Numbered from the stretch's first letter, positions 15,625-25,813 are shown. The stretch: DNA of 64,000 nucleotides from Stenotrophomonas maltophilia (GCF_001676385.1 NZ_LYVJ01000004.1:1-64000), one strand, 5' to 3'. Notes: a model not told the origin generated them from the letters alone. A program made the numbers and translations.

Positions 15625-17976
15625 ATGCCGATGCCCACGCTGGACCGTCGTCTCCTGATCGCTTTTGCCGCGACCGCCATGCTTGCCTCTGGGGCCGCCT
15701 TGGCTGCCACGCCAAAAACCGCTGCCGAACGCGCTTATGCGTCGGTCGATCCTTTCATTGGTACCGGCGGCGAGGGCCATACCTACCCGGGGGCCACGGT
15801 GCCGTTCGGCATGGTCCAGCTCAGCCCGGACACGCGCATCCAGCCGCGCGAGAAGGCCTATGGCTGGGCAGCAGGCTATCGCTACGACGACAGCAGCATC
15901 GTCGGCTTCTCGCACACGCACTTCTCCGGCACCGGCCATTCGGACCTGGGCGACATCCTGCTGATGCCGTTTACCGGCAACCCCGGCCTGGAGCGCGGCG
16001 ACGCGGAAAAGCCGCGCAGTGGCTATGCCTCGCGCTTCCGTCATGACGATGAAAAGGCCGAGCCGGGCTATTACGCGGTCACCCTCGATGACTACAAGGT
16101 GCGTGCCGAGCTGACCACCAGTGCGCGCGTGGGCGTGCATCGCTATGCCTTCCCCAAGGGCGCCGATGCCAAGGTGCTGCTGGACATGCGCACCAGCATG
16201 TACGACTACCCGGGCAAGGTGCTGTGGTCGCGGGTACGGGTGCGTGCCGACGGCACGGTCACGGGCTTCCGCGAAACCCGCGGCTGGGCGCCGGGCCGGC
16301 AGCTGTTCTTCGCGATGCGATTCTCACGCCCGCTGGCCGGGCATGAGTTGCACAACACCGAGCAGGACATCGTCTACAAGGGCTTCCCGCCGCCGGGCGA
16401 GAAGGATCCTGCGCAGCGCGCGCAGATCGAGGGCCGTCAGCTGGTCGGTACGTTCGCGTTCGGCAAGCTGGACGCGCCGCTGGTGGTCAAGGTGGCCATC
16501 TCGCCGGTCAGTGAAGCCGGTGCCATCGCCAACCTCGACGCGGAAGTGGCCGACTTCGATTTCGACCGCGTGCGTGCGCAGGCGAAGCAGGACTGGACGC
16601 AGGCGCTGTCGGTACTCGATATCGATGCCCCCGAGCATGCGCGGCGCAGTGCCTATACCGCGCTGTACCACACGATGCTGGGGCCGACGTTGTTCATGGA
16701 TGCCGATGGCCAGTACCGCGGCCCGGACAATGCGGTGCACAAGGCGGATGGCTTCACGAACTACTCGACGTTCTCGCTGTGGGACACCTACCGCGCACTG
16801 CATCCGTTGCTGACGCTGGTGCAGCCGGAGAAACGCAACAGTGACTTCGTCAATTCGATGCTGGCGCACCATGAGCACAGTCCCTACGGCATGCTGCCGG
16901 TGTGGTCGTTCCATGGCCTGGAAGACTGGTGCATGATCGGCTATCACGCGGTGCCGGTGATCGCTGATGCCTATGTGAAGGGCATTCGCGGCTTCGACGC
17001 CGGCAAGGCATTGAAGGCGATGGTCGAGACCGCCAACTACGGCCCCTACGACGGTATCGCCCAGTACCGCGAGCTGGGCTACGTGCCGATCGACGAGGAA
17101 GGCGAAGCGGCCAGCAAGACACTGGAGTACGCCTTTGACGACTGGACCATTGCGCGCATGGCACAGGCGATGGGCAAGACCGATATCGCGGCCACCTTCG
17201 ACAAGCGTGCAGGCAATTGGCGCAACGCCTTCGACAAGGACACCGGCTTCATGCGCGCACGCAAGCGCGATGGCAGCTTCCGCACGCCGTTCGATCCCAG
17301 CGCCAGCGGCTACGGCACCGACTACACCGAAGGCAACGCCTGGCAGTATTCCTGGTACGTGCCGCAGGACGTCGCCGGCCTGGCCGCAGTTCACGGCGGC
17401 AGCGACAAGCTGCTCGCGCGCCTGGACGAAGTGTTCAATGCCAAGGTCGATCCATCGATCTTCGCGCACATGGAGGACATTACCGGGCTGATCGGCTGGT
17501 ACGCGCACGGCAACGAGCCCAGCCACCACGTAGCCTACCTGTATTCGTATGCCGGCCAGCCGTGGCGCACCCAGGCGCGGTTGAAGCAGATCATGGATAC
17601 CCAGTACGCCGACCGCCCCGATGGCCTGGCCGGCAATGATGACGTCGGCCAGATGTCGGCCTGGTATGTGTTCACCGCGCTGGGCTTCTACCCGGTGGCG
17701 CCGGGCTCGGGCGAGTACATCCTTGGACGCCCGTTCCTGCCGAAGACCGCGATGCGCCTTCCCAACGGCAAGACCTTCACCATCGTGGCCGAGGGACTGG
17801 ACGACAGGCATACCTACGTCGGCAGCGTGAGTCTCAACGGCAAGCCCCTGCGGCGCACCTTCCTGCGCCATGACGAGATCCTGGCCGGTGGTGAGTTGCG
17901 CTTCACCATGCAGGCCGAGCCGAACAAGGACTGGCCGGGGCAGGGCGCGCAGGCGCCGTATTCGATGAGCCGCTGA
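15625..17976 (+). CDS. GH92-family alpha-mannosidase-like glycoside hydrolase
   Basis: This 783-residue exported enzyme has a signal peptide (LLIAFAATAMLASGAALA) followed by the full set of GH92 signatures: DPFIGTGGEGHTYPGA and PFGMVQLSPDT (N-terminal beta-domain), GFSHTHFSGTGHSDLGD, SLWDTYRALHPLLTL, LPVWSFHGLEDWCMIGYH, and in the (alpha/alpha)6 barrel GNEPSHH (Glu near residue 630, the family's acid) and GNDDVGQMSAWY (about 669, the family's base aspartates). GH92 enzymes are calcium-dependent exo-alpha-mannosidases, mostly on N-glycan-type linkages. The exact linkage cannot be read. It is a single-gene unit with operator-like palindromes upstream; no transporter or other glycan gene is adjacent. 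Confidence 0.92.
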   Translation: MPMPTLDRRLLIAFAATAMLASGAALAATPKTAAERAYASVDPFIGTGGEGHTYPGATVPFGMVQLSPDTRIQPREKAYGWAAGYRYDDSSIVGFSHTHFSGTGHSDLGDILLMPFTGNPGLERGDAEKPRSGYASRFRHDDEKAEPGYYAVTLDDYKVRAELTTSARVGVHRYAFPKGADAKVLLDMRTSMYDYPGKVLWSRVRVRADGTVTGFRETRGWAPGRQLFFAMRFSRPLAGHELHNTEQDIVYKGFPPPGEKDPAQRAQIEGRQLVGTFAFGKLDAPLVVKVAISPVSEAGAIANLDAEVADFDFDRVRAQAKQDWTQALSVLDIDAPEHARRSAYTALYHTMLGPTLFMDADGQYRGPDNAVHKADGFTNYSTFSLWDTYRALHPLLTLVQPEKRNSDFVNSMLAHHEHSPYGMLPVWSFHGLEDWCMIGYHAVPVIADAYVKGIRGFDAGKALKAMVETANYGPYDGIAQYRELGYVPIDEEGEAASKTLEYAFDDWTIARMAQAMGKTDIAATFDKRAGNWRNAFDKDTGFMRARKRDGSFRTPFDPSASGYGTDYTEGNAWQYSWYVPQDVAGLAAVHGGSDKLLARLDEVFNAKVDPSIFAHMEDITGLIGWYAHGNEPSHHVAYLYSYAGQPWRTQARLKQIMDTQYADRPDGLAGNDDVGQMSAWYVFTALGFYPVAPGSGEYILGRPFLPKTAMRLPNGKTFTIVAEGLDDRHTYVGSVSLNGKPLRRTFLRHDEILAGGELRFTMQAEPNKDWPGQGAQAPYSMSR

Positions 17977-18010
17977 TGCGCCGTTGGCGGCATACGGGGC
18001 CCCGCTTCTG

Positions 18011-18066
18011 GTAGATGCCAACCTTGGTGGGCACGCGGCGAGGCGCCCACCAAGGTGGGCGACTAC
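18011..18066. repeat. SMAG-type inverted pair
   Basis: It starts GTAGATGCC and ends GGCGACTAC, with CCAACCTTGG and CCCACCAAGGTGGG stems inside, a facing pair of GTAG-headed palindromes. It lies between the convergent GH92 and SDR genes, a usual place for such repeats. Confidence 0.65.
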
Positions 18067-18086
18067 CGGTGTGCGATGGCCGCGAC

Positions 18087-18827
18087 CTACACCATGCCGC
18101 CGTTGGCGCGCAGCACCTGGCCGTTGATCCATCCACCGTCCGCGCCGGCCAGGAACGCCACCGCGCCGGCGATGTCGTCCGGGGTGCCCAGCCGCTCCAG
18201 GGGACTCAGCTTCGCCAGTCGCTCGATCAGCGCCGGTGACTTCCCGTCCAGGAACAGCTCGGTCGCGGTGGGGCCTGGCGCCACGGCGTTGACGGTGATG
18301 CCGCGGCCGCGCAGTTCCTTGCTGAGAATGGCGCACAGCGTTTCCACCGCCGCCTTGCTGGCGGCATACGCGCCGTAGTTCTCCGGGCGGGTGCCCACCA
18401 CGCTGGTGGACAGTGCGATGATGCGGCCGCCGTCGCGCACCCGGCGCGCGCTTTCCCGCAGGACGTTGAAGGCACCGCCGAGATTGATGCCGATCACCTG
18501 CGCGAAGGCGCTGTCCTCCGTTTCCGCCAACGGTGCCAGGCGCAGCACGCCGGCACTGTTCACCACCACATCGAGACCGCCGAAGCGGGCCTCGGTCGCG
18601 TCGAACAGCTGGCGGGTGGCATTCGCATCGGAGACGTCGGCCTGCAGCGCGACGGCATGCGCGCCTGCAGCTGCCAGTTCGCTGGCCAGCGCTTCGGCCT
18701 CCTCGCGGCGGCCGGCGTAGTTGATGGCCACGGTGTAGCCGTCGGCAGCGAGACGGCGCGAGATGGCGGCGCCGATGCCACGGGAGCCGCCGGTGATCAG
18801 GGCGACGGGGGATGGGGACGTTGGCAT
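18087..18827 (-). CDS. SDR-family oxidoreductase (NAD(P)-dependent)
   Basis: This 246-residue classical short-chain dehydrogenase has the cofactor motif TGGSRGIGAAI (about residues 12-22), the NSAG motif (about 91-94), and the catalytic Ser and YxxxK in ALSTSVVGTRPENYGAYAASK (about 138-158). It ends with GGWINGQVLRANGGMV. An Arg-rich segment after the second strand (NYAGRREEAE) favours NADPH. The substrate is unknown. The start at 18827 follows TGGAGCCCTCC reading leftward. It diverges from a LysR regulator with 106 bp between starts, the usual arrangement for a LysR-controlled target gene. Confidence 0.88.
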   Translation of the reverse strand: MPTSPSPVALITGGSRGIGAAISRRLAADGYTVAINYAGRREEAEALASELAAAGAHAVALQADVSDANATRQLFDATEARFGGLDVVVNSAGVLRLAPLAETEDSAFAQVIGINLGGAFNVLRESARRVRDGGRIIALSTSVVGTRPENYGAYAASKAAVETLCAILSKELRGRGITVNAVAPGPTATELFLDGKSPALIERLAKLSPLERLGTPDDIAGAVAFLAGADGGWINGQVLRANGGMV

Positions 18828-18933
18828 GGAGGGCTCCAGAAGGACGCACCGGAATGGCGCCACACCATCTTCCGCAAGTCGGTGCTGCGGATAATCAGGC
18901 ATAATTCGTCAACATCATCCGGTGAGTCGAACA

Positions 18934-19827
18934 ATGGATCGTTTCACGGCCATGCGCGCCTTCGTCCGTATCGTCGAGCGGCGCAGCTTCACCCGTGCCG
19001 CCGAAGACCTCGGCCTGCCCCGGGCGACGGTCACCGACGCGATCAAGTCGCTGGAACAGCGGTTGGGTGTGCGCCTGCTGCACCGGACCACGCGGCTGGT
19101 GGTGCCGACGCTGGAAGGCGAGGCCTTCTATGGCCGTTGCCTGCGCCTCATCGCCGACATGGACGATGCCGAGGCTGCGTTCCGTGACGCGCCGCCGCGC
19201 GGACCGTTGCGCATTGAAGTGCATGGCACGCTGGGCCGGCACCTGCTGTTTCCGCACCTGCCGGGCTTCCTGCAGCGCTACCCGGAAATCGAGCTGGAGG
19301 TCAGCGAGGGCGACCGCTATGTGGACCTGCTGCGCGAGGGCGTGGACGCCGCATTGCGGGTCGGAACCCTGGCGGACAGCGACCTGGCCGCACGACGGCT
19401 GGCGATGCTGCGCGAGGTCACCGTGGCATCGCCGGGTTACGTGCAGGCGCAGGGCCTGCCGCGCACCCTTGCGTCATTGCAGGACGGCCACATCATGGTT
19501 GGCTATCGCTCCAGTGCCACTGGCCAGCTGATCCCGCTGGAGTTCCAGCAGGGCGGGCAGGTGCGCTACGTGCCGCTGCCGGCGCGGGTACGGGTGTCCG
19601 GTGCAGACGCGTTCCTCGGCGCCGCGCTGGCAGGGCTGGGCATCATCCAGGCGCCGCGCTACCGGATGGATCCGTATATCGCAGGTGGTCAGCTGGTCGA
19701 GTTGCTGCCGGACACGCCGCCGACGCCGAGCCCACTGAGCCTGGTCTACCCGCGCAACCGCACACCGTCGCCGCGGCTGCGGGTGTTCATCGATTGGGTG
19801 GCGGCCGTCTTCGAACAACGTGCCTAG
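18934..19827 (+). CDS. LysR-family transcriptional regulator
   Basis: This 297-residue regulator has an N-terminal winged helix-turn-helix (MRAFVRIVERRSFTRAAEDL then LPRATVTDAIKSLEQRLGVR, residues about 7-46) followed by the LLHRTTR-VPT-EG hinge. A periplasmic-binding-like effector domain completes it. ATG 18934 is chosen over GTG 18922 because the family starts close to MDRF-AM-AF. It shares a 106-bp promoter region with the divergent SDR gene and probably controls it and itself. The protein resembles the broad group of LysR regulators beside oxidoreductases; the inducer is unknown. Confidence 0.9.
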   Translation: MDRFTAMRAFVRIVERRSFTRAAEDLGLPRATVTDAIKSLEQRLGVRLLHRTTRLVVPTLEGEAFYGRCLRLIADMDDAEAAFRDAPPRGPLRIEVHGTLGRHLLFPHLPGFLQRYPEIELEVSEGDRYVDLLREGVDAALRVGTLADSDLAARRLAMLREVTVASPGYVQAQGLPRTLASLQDGHIMVGYRSSATGQLIPLEFQQGGQVRYVPLPARVRVSGADAFLGAALAGLGIIQAPRYRMDPYIAGGQLVELLPDTPPTPSPLSLVYPRNRTPSPRLRVFIDWVAAVFEQRA

Positions 19828-19890
19828 CGCCGGGCCATGCCTGCAGTGATGCAGCGGCCGTAACCTGTGCCGCCAGTACCCTTCTGGCGG

Positions 19891-20742
19891 TTACCCGATG
19901 TGCCCGTCATCCGCTCGCAGCCGTTCGGGGTGGGTATAGACATTGAAGCCGTCCTCGCGCGCGAACCCGACCAGGCACAGCCCGGCGCTGCGCGCCAGGT
20001 CGATCGCCAGCGCGGTCGGCGCCGAAACCGCGGCCAGTACGCTGGCGCCGGCCCGTACCGCCTTGCTCACCATTTCATAGCTGGCCCGGCTGGAGATCAC
20101 CAGCAACCCGCCGTCGATGACGTGCTCGTTGTGGTGCAGGGCGCCGATCAGCTTGTCCAGTGCGTTGTGGCGGCCGACGTCCTCGCGCACCCAGCCGATC
20201 CTCCCGCTGGCATCGGCCCACGCGGCCGCGTGGGTGGAGCCGCTCACCGCATTCATCGGCTGCTGGGGTGCCAGCCCGGCCAACGCCCGCCGCAGGGCGG
20301 CGTGGGAATAGGTGCGGCGCTCGCGGATCTGCGGCAGGGGCCGCAACACGTCCTCCAGTTCGCGTGCGCCGCACAGGCCGCAGCCGCCACGGCCGGGCAG
20401 CAGGCGTCCGTTGGCCGGGTCCAGGCCGGCGGCAGGGGCCTCCGCGGCCACCGTCATCTGCAGCGCGATGCCTTCAAGCTGCGGGCGCACGTCGATCGAC
20501 AGCAGCTGCGAAGGCGTGCTGATCAGCGCTTCGCCCAGCGAGAAGCCCAGCGCGAAGTCCTCCAGGTCGCACGGCGTGGCCATCATCACCGCGAAGGTGG
20601 CGCCGTTGTAGCGCATGGCGATGGGCACTTCCTCGGCCACCCCGTCGACCTGCGCCTGCCACCGCTCGCCACGCCAGCGCTGCAACGGGCGCTGGGTCGT
20701 GCCTGCGGGCGGCGGAGGGGGTGATGGGGGCGAATCAGGCAT
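19891..20742 (-). CDS. fdhD: Formate dehydrogenase accessory sulfurtransferase FdhD
   Basis: This 283-residue protein matches FdhD throughout: EEVPIAMRYNGATFAVMMATPCDLEDFALGFSL, the redox pair GGCGLCG with Cys121 and Cys124, NAVSGSTHAAAW, VGRHNALDKLIG and SSRASYEMVSKAV. FdhD carries sulfur from the cysteine desulfurase IscS to the molybdenum cofactor of formate dehydrogenases. The CxxC loop is the sulfur-carrying site. No formate dehydrogenase or cofactor gene is in the window, so its client enzyme lies elsewhere. The Pro-rich N-terminus is longer than necessary, and a later start is possible. The gene is alone, convergent with the LysR gene. Confidence 0.93.
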   Translation of the reverse strand: MPDSPPSPPPPPAGTTQRPLQRWRGERWQAQVDGVAEEVPIAMRYNGATFAVMMATPCDLEDFALGFSLGEALISTPSQLLSIDVRPQLEGIALQMTVAAEAPAAGLDPANGRLLPGRGGCGLCGARELEDVLRPLPQIRERRTYSHAALRRALAGLAPQQPMNAVSGSTHAAAWADASGRIGWVREDVGRHNALDKLIGALHHNEHVIDGGLLVISSRASYEMVSKAVRAGASVLAAVSAPTALAIDLARSAGLCLVGFAREDGFNVYTHPERLRADDGHIG

Positions 20743-20841
20743 TCAGCATGTCCGGACGGGGGCAGGAAGGGAGTGGGCGATCCGCCTCGCCACGGAGCAT
20801 AGCGCCGTCGCGGGGCGAGGGGCACGCCTGTCGCCCTGCGC

Positions 20842-21783
<942 letters not shown>

Positions 21784-21800
21784 TCATGGCTCCGATAAGG

Positions 21801-21820
21801 CCCCGCCACGGAAGGCGGGG
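21801..21820. other. GC-rich hairpin upstream of blaL1
   Basis: CCCCGCC-ACGGAA-GGCGGGG forms a 7-bp stem in the divergent region between blaL1 and the small membrane gene at 21918. No T-tract follows on either strand, so its role (leader structure or chance) is open. Confidence 0.3.
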
Positions 21821-21917
21821 TGATTGTTCGCCGGGTATGGATTGTGAATCCACGTGCACGGGCTGGAGCGCAGAATCCCCCGCAGCTAGCCTGCCTGCAG
21901 GCGCAAGGAGGTGAACC

Positions 21918-22184
21918 ATGCATGTGCTTCTGGTGATGGTGGGCGGCCTTGTGCTGCTGGGTGTATTCCTGTTGTTCGGGCATCTGTGGAGCGTGGGCAC
22001 CTCGCAGCTGCCCACGGCCCTGCTGGCATTCATCGCCACCTGGCTGCTGGTGTCGGTGGCCAACATGTGGGTGGGCGTGAGCAGGGCCGGTTACGCCGTC
22101 CGCGAGGAACTGCCGATCCTGCTGCTGGTATTCGCCGTGCCGGCGTTGCTGGCCGGCTTCCTGTACTGGCGCCTGGCGCGCTGA
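21918..22184 (+). CDS. Small membrane protein of unknown function
   Basis: This 88-residue protein is almost entirely hydrophobic: segments about 3-23 (VLLVMVGGLVLLGVFLLF), 33-52 (ALLAFIATWLLVSVANM) and 66-84 (LPILLLVFAVPALLAGFLYW) form three membrane helices. An ideal ribosome site, AAGGAGGTGAACC, precedes ATG 21918. It is 9 nt upstream of the LtrA gene and very likely in the same operon. I do not recognise a family. Confidence 0.75.
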   Translation: MHVLLVMVGGLVLLGVFLLFGHLWSVGTSQLPTALLAFIATWLLVSVANMWVGVSRAGYAVREELPILLLVFAVPALLAGFLYWRLAR

Positions 22185-22193
22185 AGGACACCC

Positions 22194-23366
22194 ATGACGA
22201 CACGACTGCGCCTGCCCGCACTGCGCCATCGCGACGGGCACCATGCCCGCGTGACCTACGAGGAACTGTTCTTCGATCTGGTCTATGTCTTCGCGGTCAC
22301 CCAGCTCAGCCACCACCTGCTGCATCACCTGGATCTGGCCGGGGTGCTGCAGGCCCTGGTGCTGTGGTTCGCGGTCTGGCTGGGCTGGCAGTACGCCTGC
22401 TGGGTCAGCAACTGGTTCGATCCGCAGGCGCCGCGCATCCGGGCGCTTCTGTTTGCCACCATGCTGCTGGCGCTGCTGATGTCCTCGTCGATTCCCGAGG
22501 CCTTCGCCGGGCGCGCCTGGGTATTTGCGGCGGCTTACGCCACGATGCAGGTCGGGCGCACCGTGTTCGTACTGTTCGAGGTTGGCCGCCGCCACCCGCT
22601 GGCGCCGAACTTCCGTCGCATGCTGGCCTGGGTCAGCGTCTCGGCCTGCTTCTGGCTGGCCGGCGCCGCAGCCGAGGGCAACGCCCGTTTGGCGCTGTGG
22701 GCCGCTGCGGTGGCCTGCGAATATGTGTCACCGATGTTCGGCTTCGCGTTTCCGGGGCTGGGCCGCTCGCATACCCGGGAATGGACCATCGAGGGCGGGC
22801 ACCTGGCCGAGCGCTGCCAGTTGTTCGTCATCGTCGCGCTGGGCGAGACGCTGCTGGCGACGGGGGGCGTGCTCAGCGAGGTGGACGACTGGAGCGGCGC
22901 GGTGGTCTCGGCGGTGCTGGCAACGTTCGCCGGCACCCTCGCCATGTGGTGGCTGTACTTCGGCATCTCCAGCCGCGATGCCACCGAGGCCATCACCCAT
23001 GCCGATGACCCCGGGCGGATGGGCGCCAACTTCCACTACGTGCATGCCCTGCTGATCGCCGGCATCATCGCCACCGCCGTGGGCAACGATCTGGTCATGG
23101 TCCATCCGGGTGCCGCAGTCACCCCGCTGTATGCCACGGTGCTGGTGGCCGGTCCATTGATCTACCTGCTGGGCAGTGCGCTGTACAAGCGGGTGGTCTA
23201 CGGGCGTACGCCGCGTTCCCACCTGATCGGGGCGGTGGCACTGGGGGTGCTGGGCATGGCGTTGCCGCAGACCCATCTGCTGGCCGCTGGCTGGCTGACC
23301 AGCGCGGTGCTGCTGGTGGTGGGATGGATGGACACGCGGTTGAAGCGGCGGCTGCAGCGCGCCTGA
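22194..23366 (+). CDS. Low-temperature-requirement protein A (LtrA) family membrane protein
   Basis: This 390-residue polytopic inner-membrane protein carries the LtrA family opening RVTYEELFFDLVYVFAVTQL at residues about 17-36. Further family segments are WVSNWFDPQAPRIR, ERCQLFVIVALGETLLATGG (the ALGE motif) and MWWLYF. LtrA was named in Listeria for growth at low temperature; its transport or enzymatic role is unknown. It follows the small membrane protein gene by 9 nt, so the two are probably co-expressed. About ten transmembrane segments are visible. Confidence 0.9.
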   Translation: MTTRLRLPALRHRDGHHARVTYEELFFDLVYVFAVTQLSHHLLHHLDLAGVLQALVLWFAVWLGWQYACWVSNWFDPQAPRIRALLFATMLLALLMSSSIPEAFAGRAWVFAAAYATMQVGRTVFVLFEVGRRHPLAPNFRRMLAWVSVSACFWLAGAAAEGNARLALWAAAVACEYVSPMFGFAFPGLGRSHTREWTIEGGHLAERCQLFVIVALGETLLATGGVLSEVDDWSGAVVSAVLATFAGTLAMWWLYFGISSRDATEAITHADDPGRMGANFHYVHALLIAGIIATAVGNDLVMVHPGAAVTPLYATVLVAGPLIYLLGSALYKRVVYGRTPRSHLIGAVALGVLGMALPQTHLLAAGWLTSAVLLVVGWMDTRLKRRLQRA

Positions 23367-23375
23367 TGCCGACTG

Positions 23376-23891
23376 TCAGCGCAGCGCTGCCGCCATCGCC
23401 GCGAGCTTTGCAACGGTGTTGAGATTGCGTGCGGTGCCCTGTGCCGCACAGGGAATCCGCAGGCGCGAGTCGGCCATGCCGTCGCCATAGTGCACGAAGA
23501 GCTCGCGGGTACCCAGCGCCAACTGCTCACCGCGCAGGCCGGTCACCCCGGCCAAGGGATCGGTGGGCAGTGCGGCATCCACGAACAGCGCGACCACGCG
23601 GTTGCCGGCAGCGTCCGGAAATGGATTGCGGGCCACGACGTCGGCCATCTCGCGGGCCGAGCGCACCAGCACGCCCACCGGCTTGCCAGCGTAGGCCTGC
23701 AGGCGCTGGGCCAAGGCCTGGCGCGCGCCGGCTTCGTCAAGCGCGCTGCGGAACACCACATTGCCGCTGGCGATGTAAGTACGGATGTCGGTGAAGCCGG
23801 CGTCCACGCACAGGGCCACCAGCTCAGCCATCGGCAGCTTGCCGGTCCCGCCGACATTGACCGCACGCAGCAGCGCAACATGCACGCTCAT
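23376..23891 (-). CDS. DUF1697 family protein
   Basis: This 171-residue cytoplasmic protein has the DUF1697 signature at its start (HVALLRAVNVGGTGKLPMAE), then FTDIRTYIASGNVVFRS, RNPFPD and, near the end, ARNLNTVAKLAA. The function of the family is unknown. Its ATG overlaps the stop of the response regulator gene (ATGA at 23888-23891), so it is the third gene of a two-component operon. That context hints at a role under the same signal, though DUF1697 genes are found in many contexts. Confidence 0.9.
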   Translation of the reverse strand: MSVHVALLRAVNVGGTGKLPMAELVALCVDAGFTDIRTYIASGNVVFRSALDEAGARQALAQRLQAYAGKPVGVLVRSAREMADVVARNPFPDAAGNRVVALFVDAALPTDPLAGVTGLRGEQLALGTRELFVHYGDGMADSRLRIPCAAQGTARNLNTVAKLAAMAAALR

Positions 23892-24529
23892 GGGGTGCCC
23901 ACCTGCAGCCGGTCGTACAGGCGTACCAGGTCGACCAGAGTGCGCGCGCCCATCTTGCGCATCACCTGAGCGCGGCGCACCTTCACGGTGATCTCGCTGA
24001 CACCCAGATCGGCCGCGATCTGCTTGTTGAGGCGACCCTGCACCACGCCGACGATCACCTCGCGTTCTCCTGCGTTCAACGACGCCCAGCGCTGCTGCAG
24101 CGCGGCCAGCACGTCGTCATCGCGCCGCCGCTGGCGATCGATCTCGATGCCCCTGTGGATGGCATCGAGCAGCTCCTGGTCACGGAAGGGTTTGGTCAGG
24201 AACTCGATGGCGCCATTCTTGATCGCGTTGACCCCCATCGCGATGTCGCCGTGGCCGGTGATGAACACCACCGGCAGCTGCAGGCCTTGGCTGGCCATCG
24301 TGCGATGGAATTCCAGGCCGCTCTGGCCGGGCATGCGCACGTCCAGCACCAGGCACGCCGGTGCGTCTTCCCGTTCGTGCTCCAGGAACGCCTGGATGGA
24401 GGCGAAGGCCCGGACCTGCAGGCCCATCGAAGCGAGCAGGTCTTCCAGTGCGGCGCGCACCGACGGGTCATCGTCAATCACGTGCACGATGGGGGCCGGG
24501 TCAGCAGCAGGTGCAGCGCGCTCAGGCAT
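23888..24529 (-). CDS. FixJ-type response regulator (REC-LuxR)
   Basis: This 213-residue regulator has a receiver domain (HVIDDDPSVRAALEDLL; phosphoacceptor Asp63 in LVLDVRMPG; Lys in FLTKPF) and a LuxR-type helix-turn-helix (LNKQIAADLGVSEITVKVRRAQVMRKMGA), the FixJ/NodW subgroup. Phosphorylation by the upstream kinase should allow DNA binding. ATG 24529 lies 8 bp inside the kinase 3' end, so translation is coupled, and the DUF1697 gene overlaps its stop. The targets are not visible. Confidence 0.9.
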   Translation of the reverse strand: MPERAAPAADPAPIVHVIDDDPSVRAALEDLLASMGLQVRAFASIQAFLEHEREDAPACLVLDVRMPGQSGLEFHRTMASQGLQLPVVFITGHGDIAMGVNAIKNGAIEFLTKPFRDQELLDAIHRGIEIDRQRRRDDDVLAALQQRWASLNAGEREVIVGVVQGRLNKQIAADLGVSEITVKVRRAQVMRKMGARTLVDLVRLYDRLQVGTP

Positions 24530-25577
24530 GGGACACATCCGTGGCGATCGGCAGGTCGAAGCGGAAACAGGCGCCGCCCTCTGGCGGTCGTTCCGCACGG
24601 ATGTTGCCGCCGTTGGCTTCGATCATCGAGCGGCTGAGGCTCAGGCCGAGGCCGAGGCCGTGCGGTTTGGTGGTCCAGAAGGCGTCGAACACGCGTTCCG
24701 GGGCATCGGCGGGCAGGCCGGCGCCGCGGTCGCGCACGCTGAGGCTGGCGCGCGTGCCCTCGCGGCGGGTGAGCAGTGACAGGCGGCGATCGGCCACGGG
24801 GGCGGCGGCCATGGCGTCCACTGCGTTGAGGATCAGGTTGCCGATCACCTGCTGAACCTGCACGCGGTCGGCCTGTATCAGGGGCAGGCCCGGATCCAGC
24901 TGCAGGGCCACGGTCACGCCCTGGCGGTCCAGTTCGCTGCGCGACAGCGCCAGCATTTCCTCGGCGGCCTGGTTCAGGTCGAAGATCGTGCGTTGGGGGG
25001 CCGCGCCCTGGGTCAGGCCACGGATGCGGGCGATCACGTCACCGGCGCGATGCGCATCGGCGAGGATGCGGGCTACCGTCTGCCGTGCCCTGTCCACGTT
25101 CGGCGGATCCTGCGCCAGCCAGCGCTGGCAGGCCTCGGCACTGCTGGCAATGGCGGCCAGCGGCTGGTTCACCTCATGGGCGATGGAGGTGGTGAGCTCG
25201 CCAACGGTAGAAGCGCGGGCGACCCGCAGCAACCGGGCCTGTGCGTCCTGCACCGCGGCCTTGGCTGCCTCCATTTTCAATGCAAGGTACGTGGTGATGA
25301 TGATCACCAGCATGCCGATCACCGAATTGACCAGGCCGATGCGATAGGTGCCAAAGCGGGTGAGGGCGAAGCTCAGGGCCGTGAGCGCGACGCAGGCAAC
25401 GGCCAGGGTGATCAGCCCGCGCGCCGCCATCGTCCGCGAGGCGGCCAGAATGACCGCTGCGTAGAAACAGGCGGCCGCCACCGCGTAGTCGGTCACCGTA
25501 TCGAGCAGGAAGATCGCCGCCATCACGACGATCAGGGCCAGCAGCACCAGCGGGCGGCGGGGCGACAGCGATGGCAT
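24522..25577 (-). CDS. Membrane sensor histidine kinase (FixL-like HisKA)
   Basis: This 351-residue kinase has four hydrophobic N-terminal segments (about residues 9-100), for example LVLLALIVVMAAIFLLDTV, and no large periplasmic loop, so it may sense within the membrane. The kinase core follows: H-box ELTTSIAHEVNQPLAAIASS (His134), N-box QVIGNLILNAVDAM, and DRGAGL and GLGLGLSLSRSMIE ATP-lid motifs. It is the first gene of an operon with the FixJ-type regulator and a DUF1697 gene. Start ATG 25577 is chosen because the membrane segment begins right after it; the longer upstream frame runs through a SMAG repeat. Confidence 0.9.
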   Translation of the reverse strand: MPSLSPRRPLVLLALIVVMAAIFLLDTVTDYAVAAACFYAAVILAASRTMAARGLITLAVACVALTALSFALTRFGTYRIGLVNSVIGMLVIIITTYLALKMEAAKAAVQDAQARLLRVARASTVGELTTSIAHEVNQPLAAIASSAEACQRWLAQDPPNVDRARQTVARILADAHRAGDVIARIRGLTQGAAPQRTIFDLNQAAEEMLALSRSELDRQGVTVALQLDPGLPLIQADRVQVQQVIGNLILNAVDAMAAAPVADRRLSLLTRREGTRASLSVRDRGAGLPADAPERVFDAFWTTKPHGLGLGLSLSRSMIEANGGNIRAERPPEGGACFRFDLPIATDVSHA

Positions 25578-25630
25578 CGGGACGGCTCCCTGGCGTGGGG
25601 TGAAAGGATAGCAAAGCCGCCATCGGTGGA

Positions 25631-25754
25631 TGCCGACCCTGGTCGGCAGGCTCTTGTGCTGTGGGTGCCGGCTCCTGGTAGGTGCCGACCGTTGGTCGGC
25701 ACAGCAATTGAATGGCGGGGGCGATGAGGGTTTGTGCCGACCAACGGTCGGCAC
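25631..25754. repeat. Three SMAG-type palindromes
   Basis: TGCCGACC-CT-GGTCGGCA (25631-25648), GTAG with GTGCCGACC-GTT-GGTCGGCAC (25678-25702) and the inverse copy GTGCCGACC-AAC-GGTCGGCAC (25734-25754) share one stem. The last two face each other. They lie upstream of the kinase operon and downstream of the MgtC gene. Confidence 0.75.
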
Positions 25755-25813
25755 CCACCAAAGCGATGCACGGCGCGTCCGGAGATCATGAGGTTGCCGG
25801 CCAGCGGCCCGCG

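Noticed and set aside
16324..18849. 841-codon minus-strand frame
   Set aside because: It runs across the GH92 and SDR genes in antisense and out-of-frame positions; both have full motif sets.
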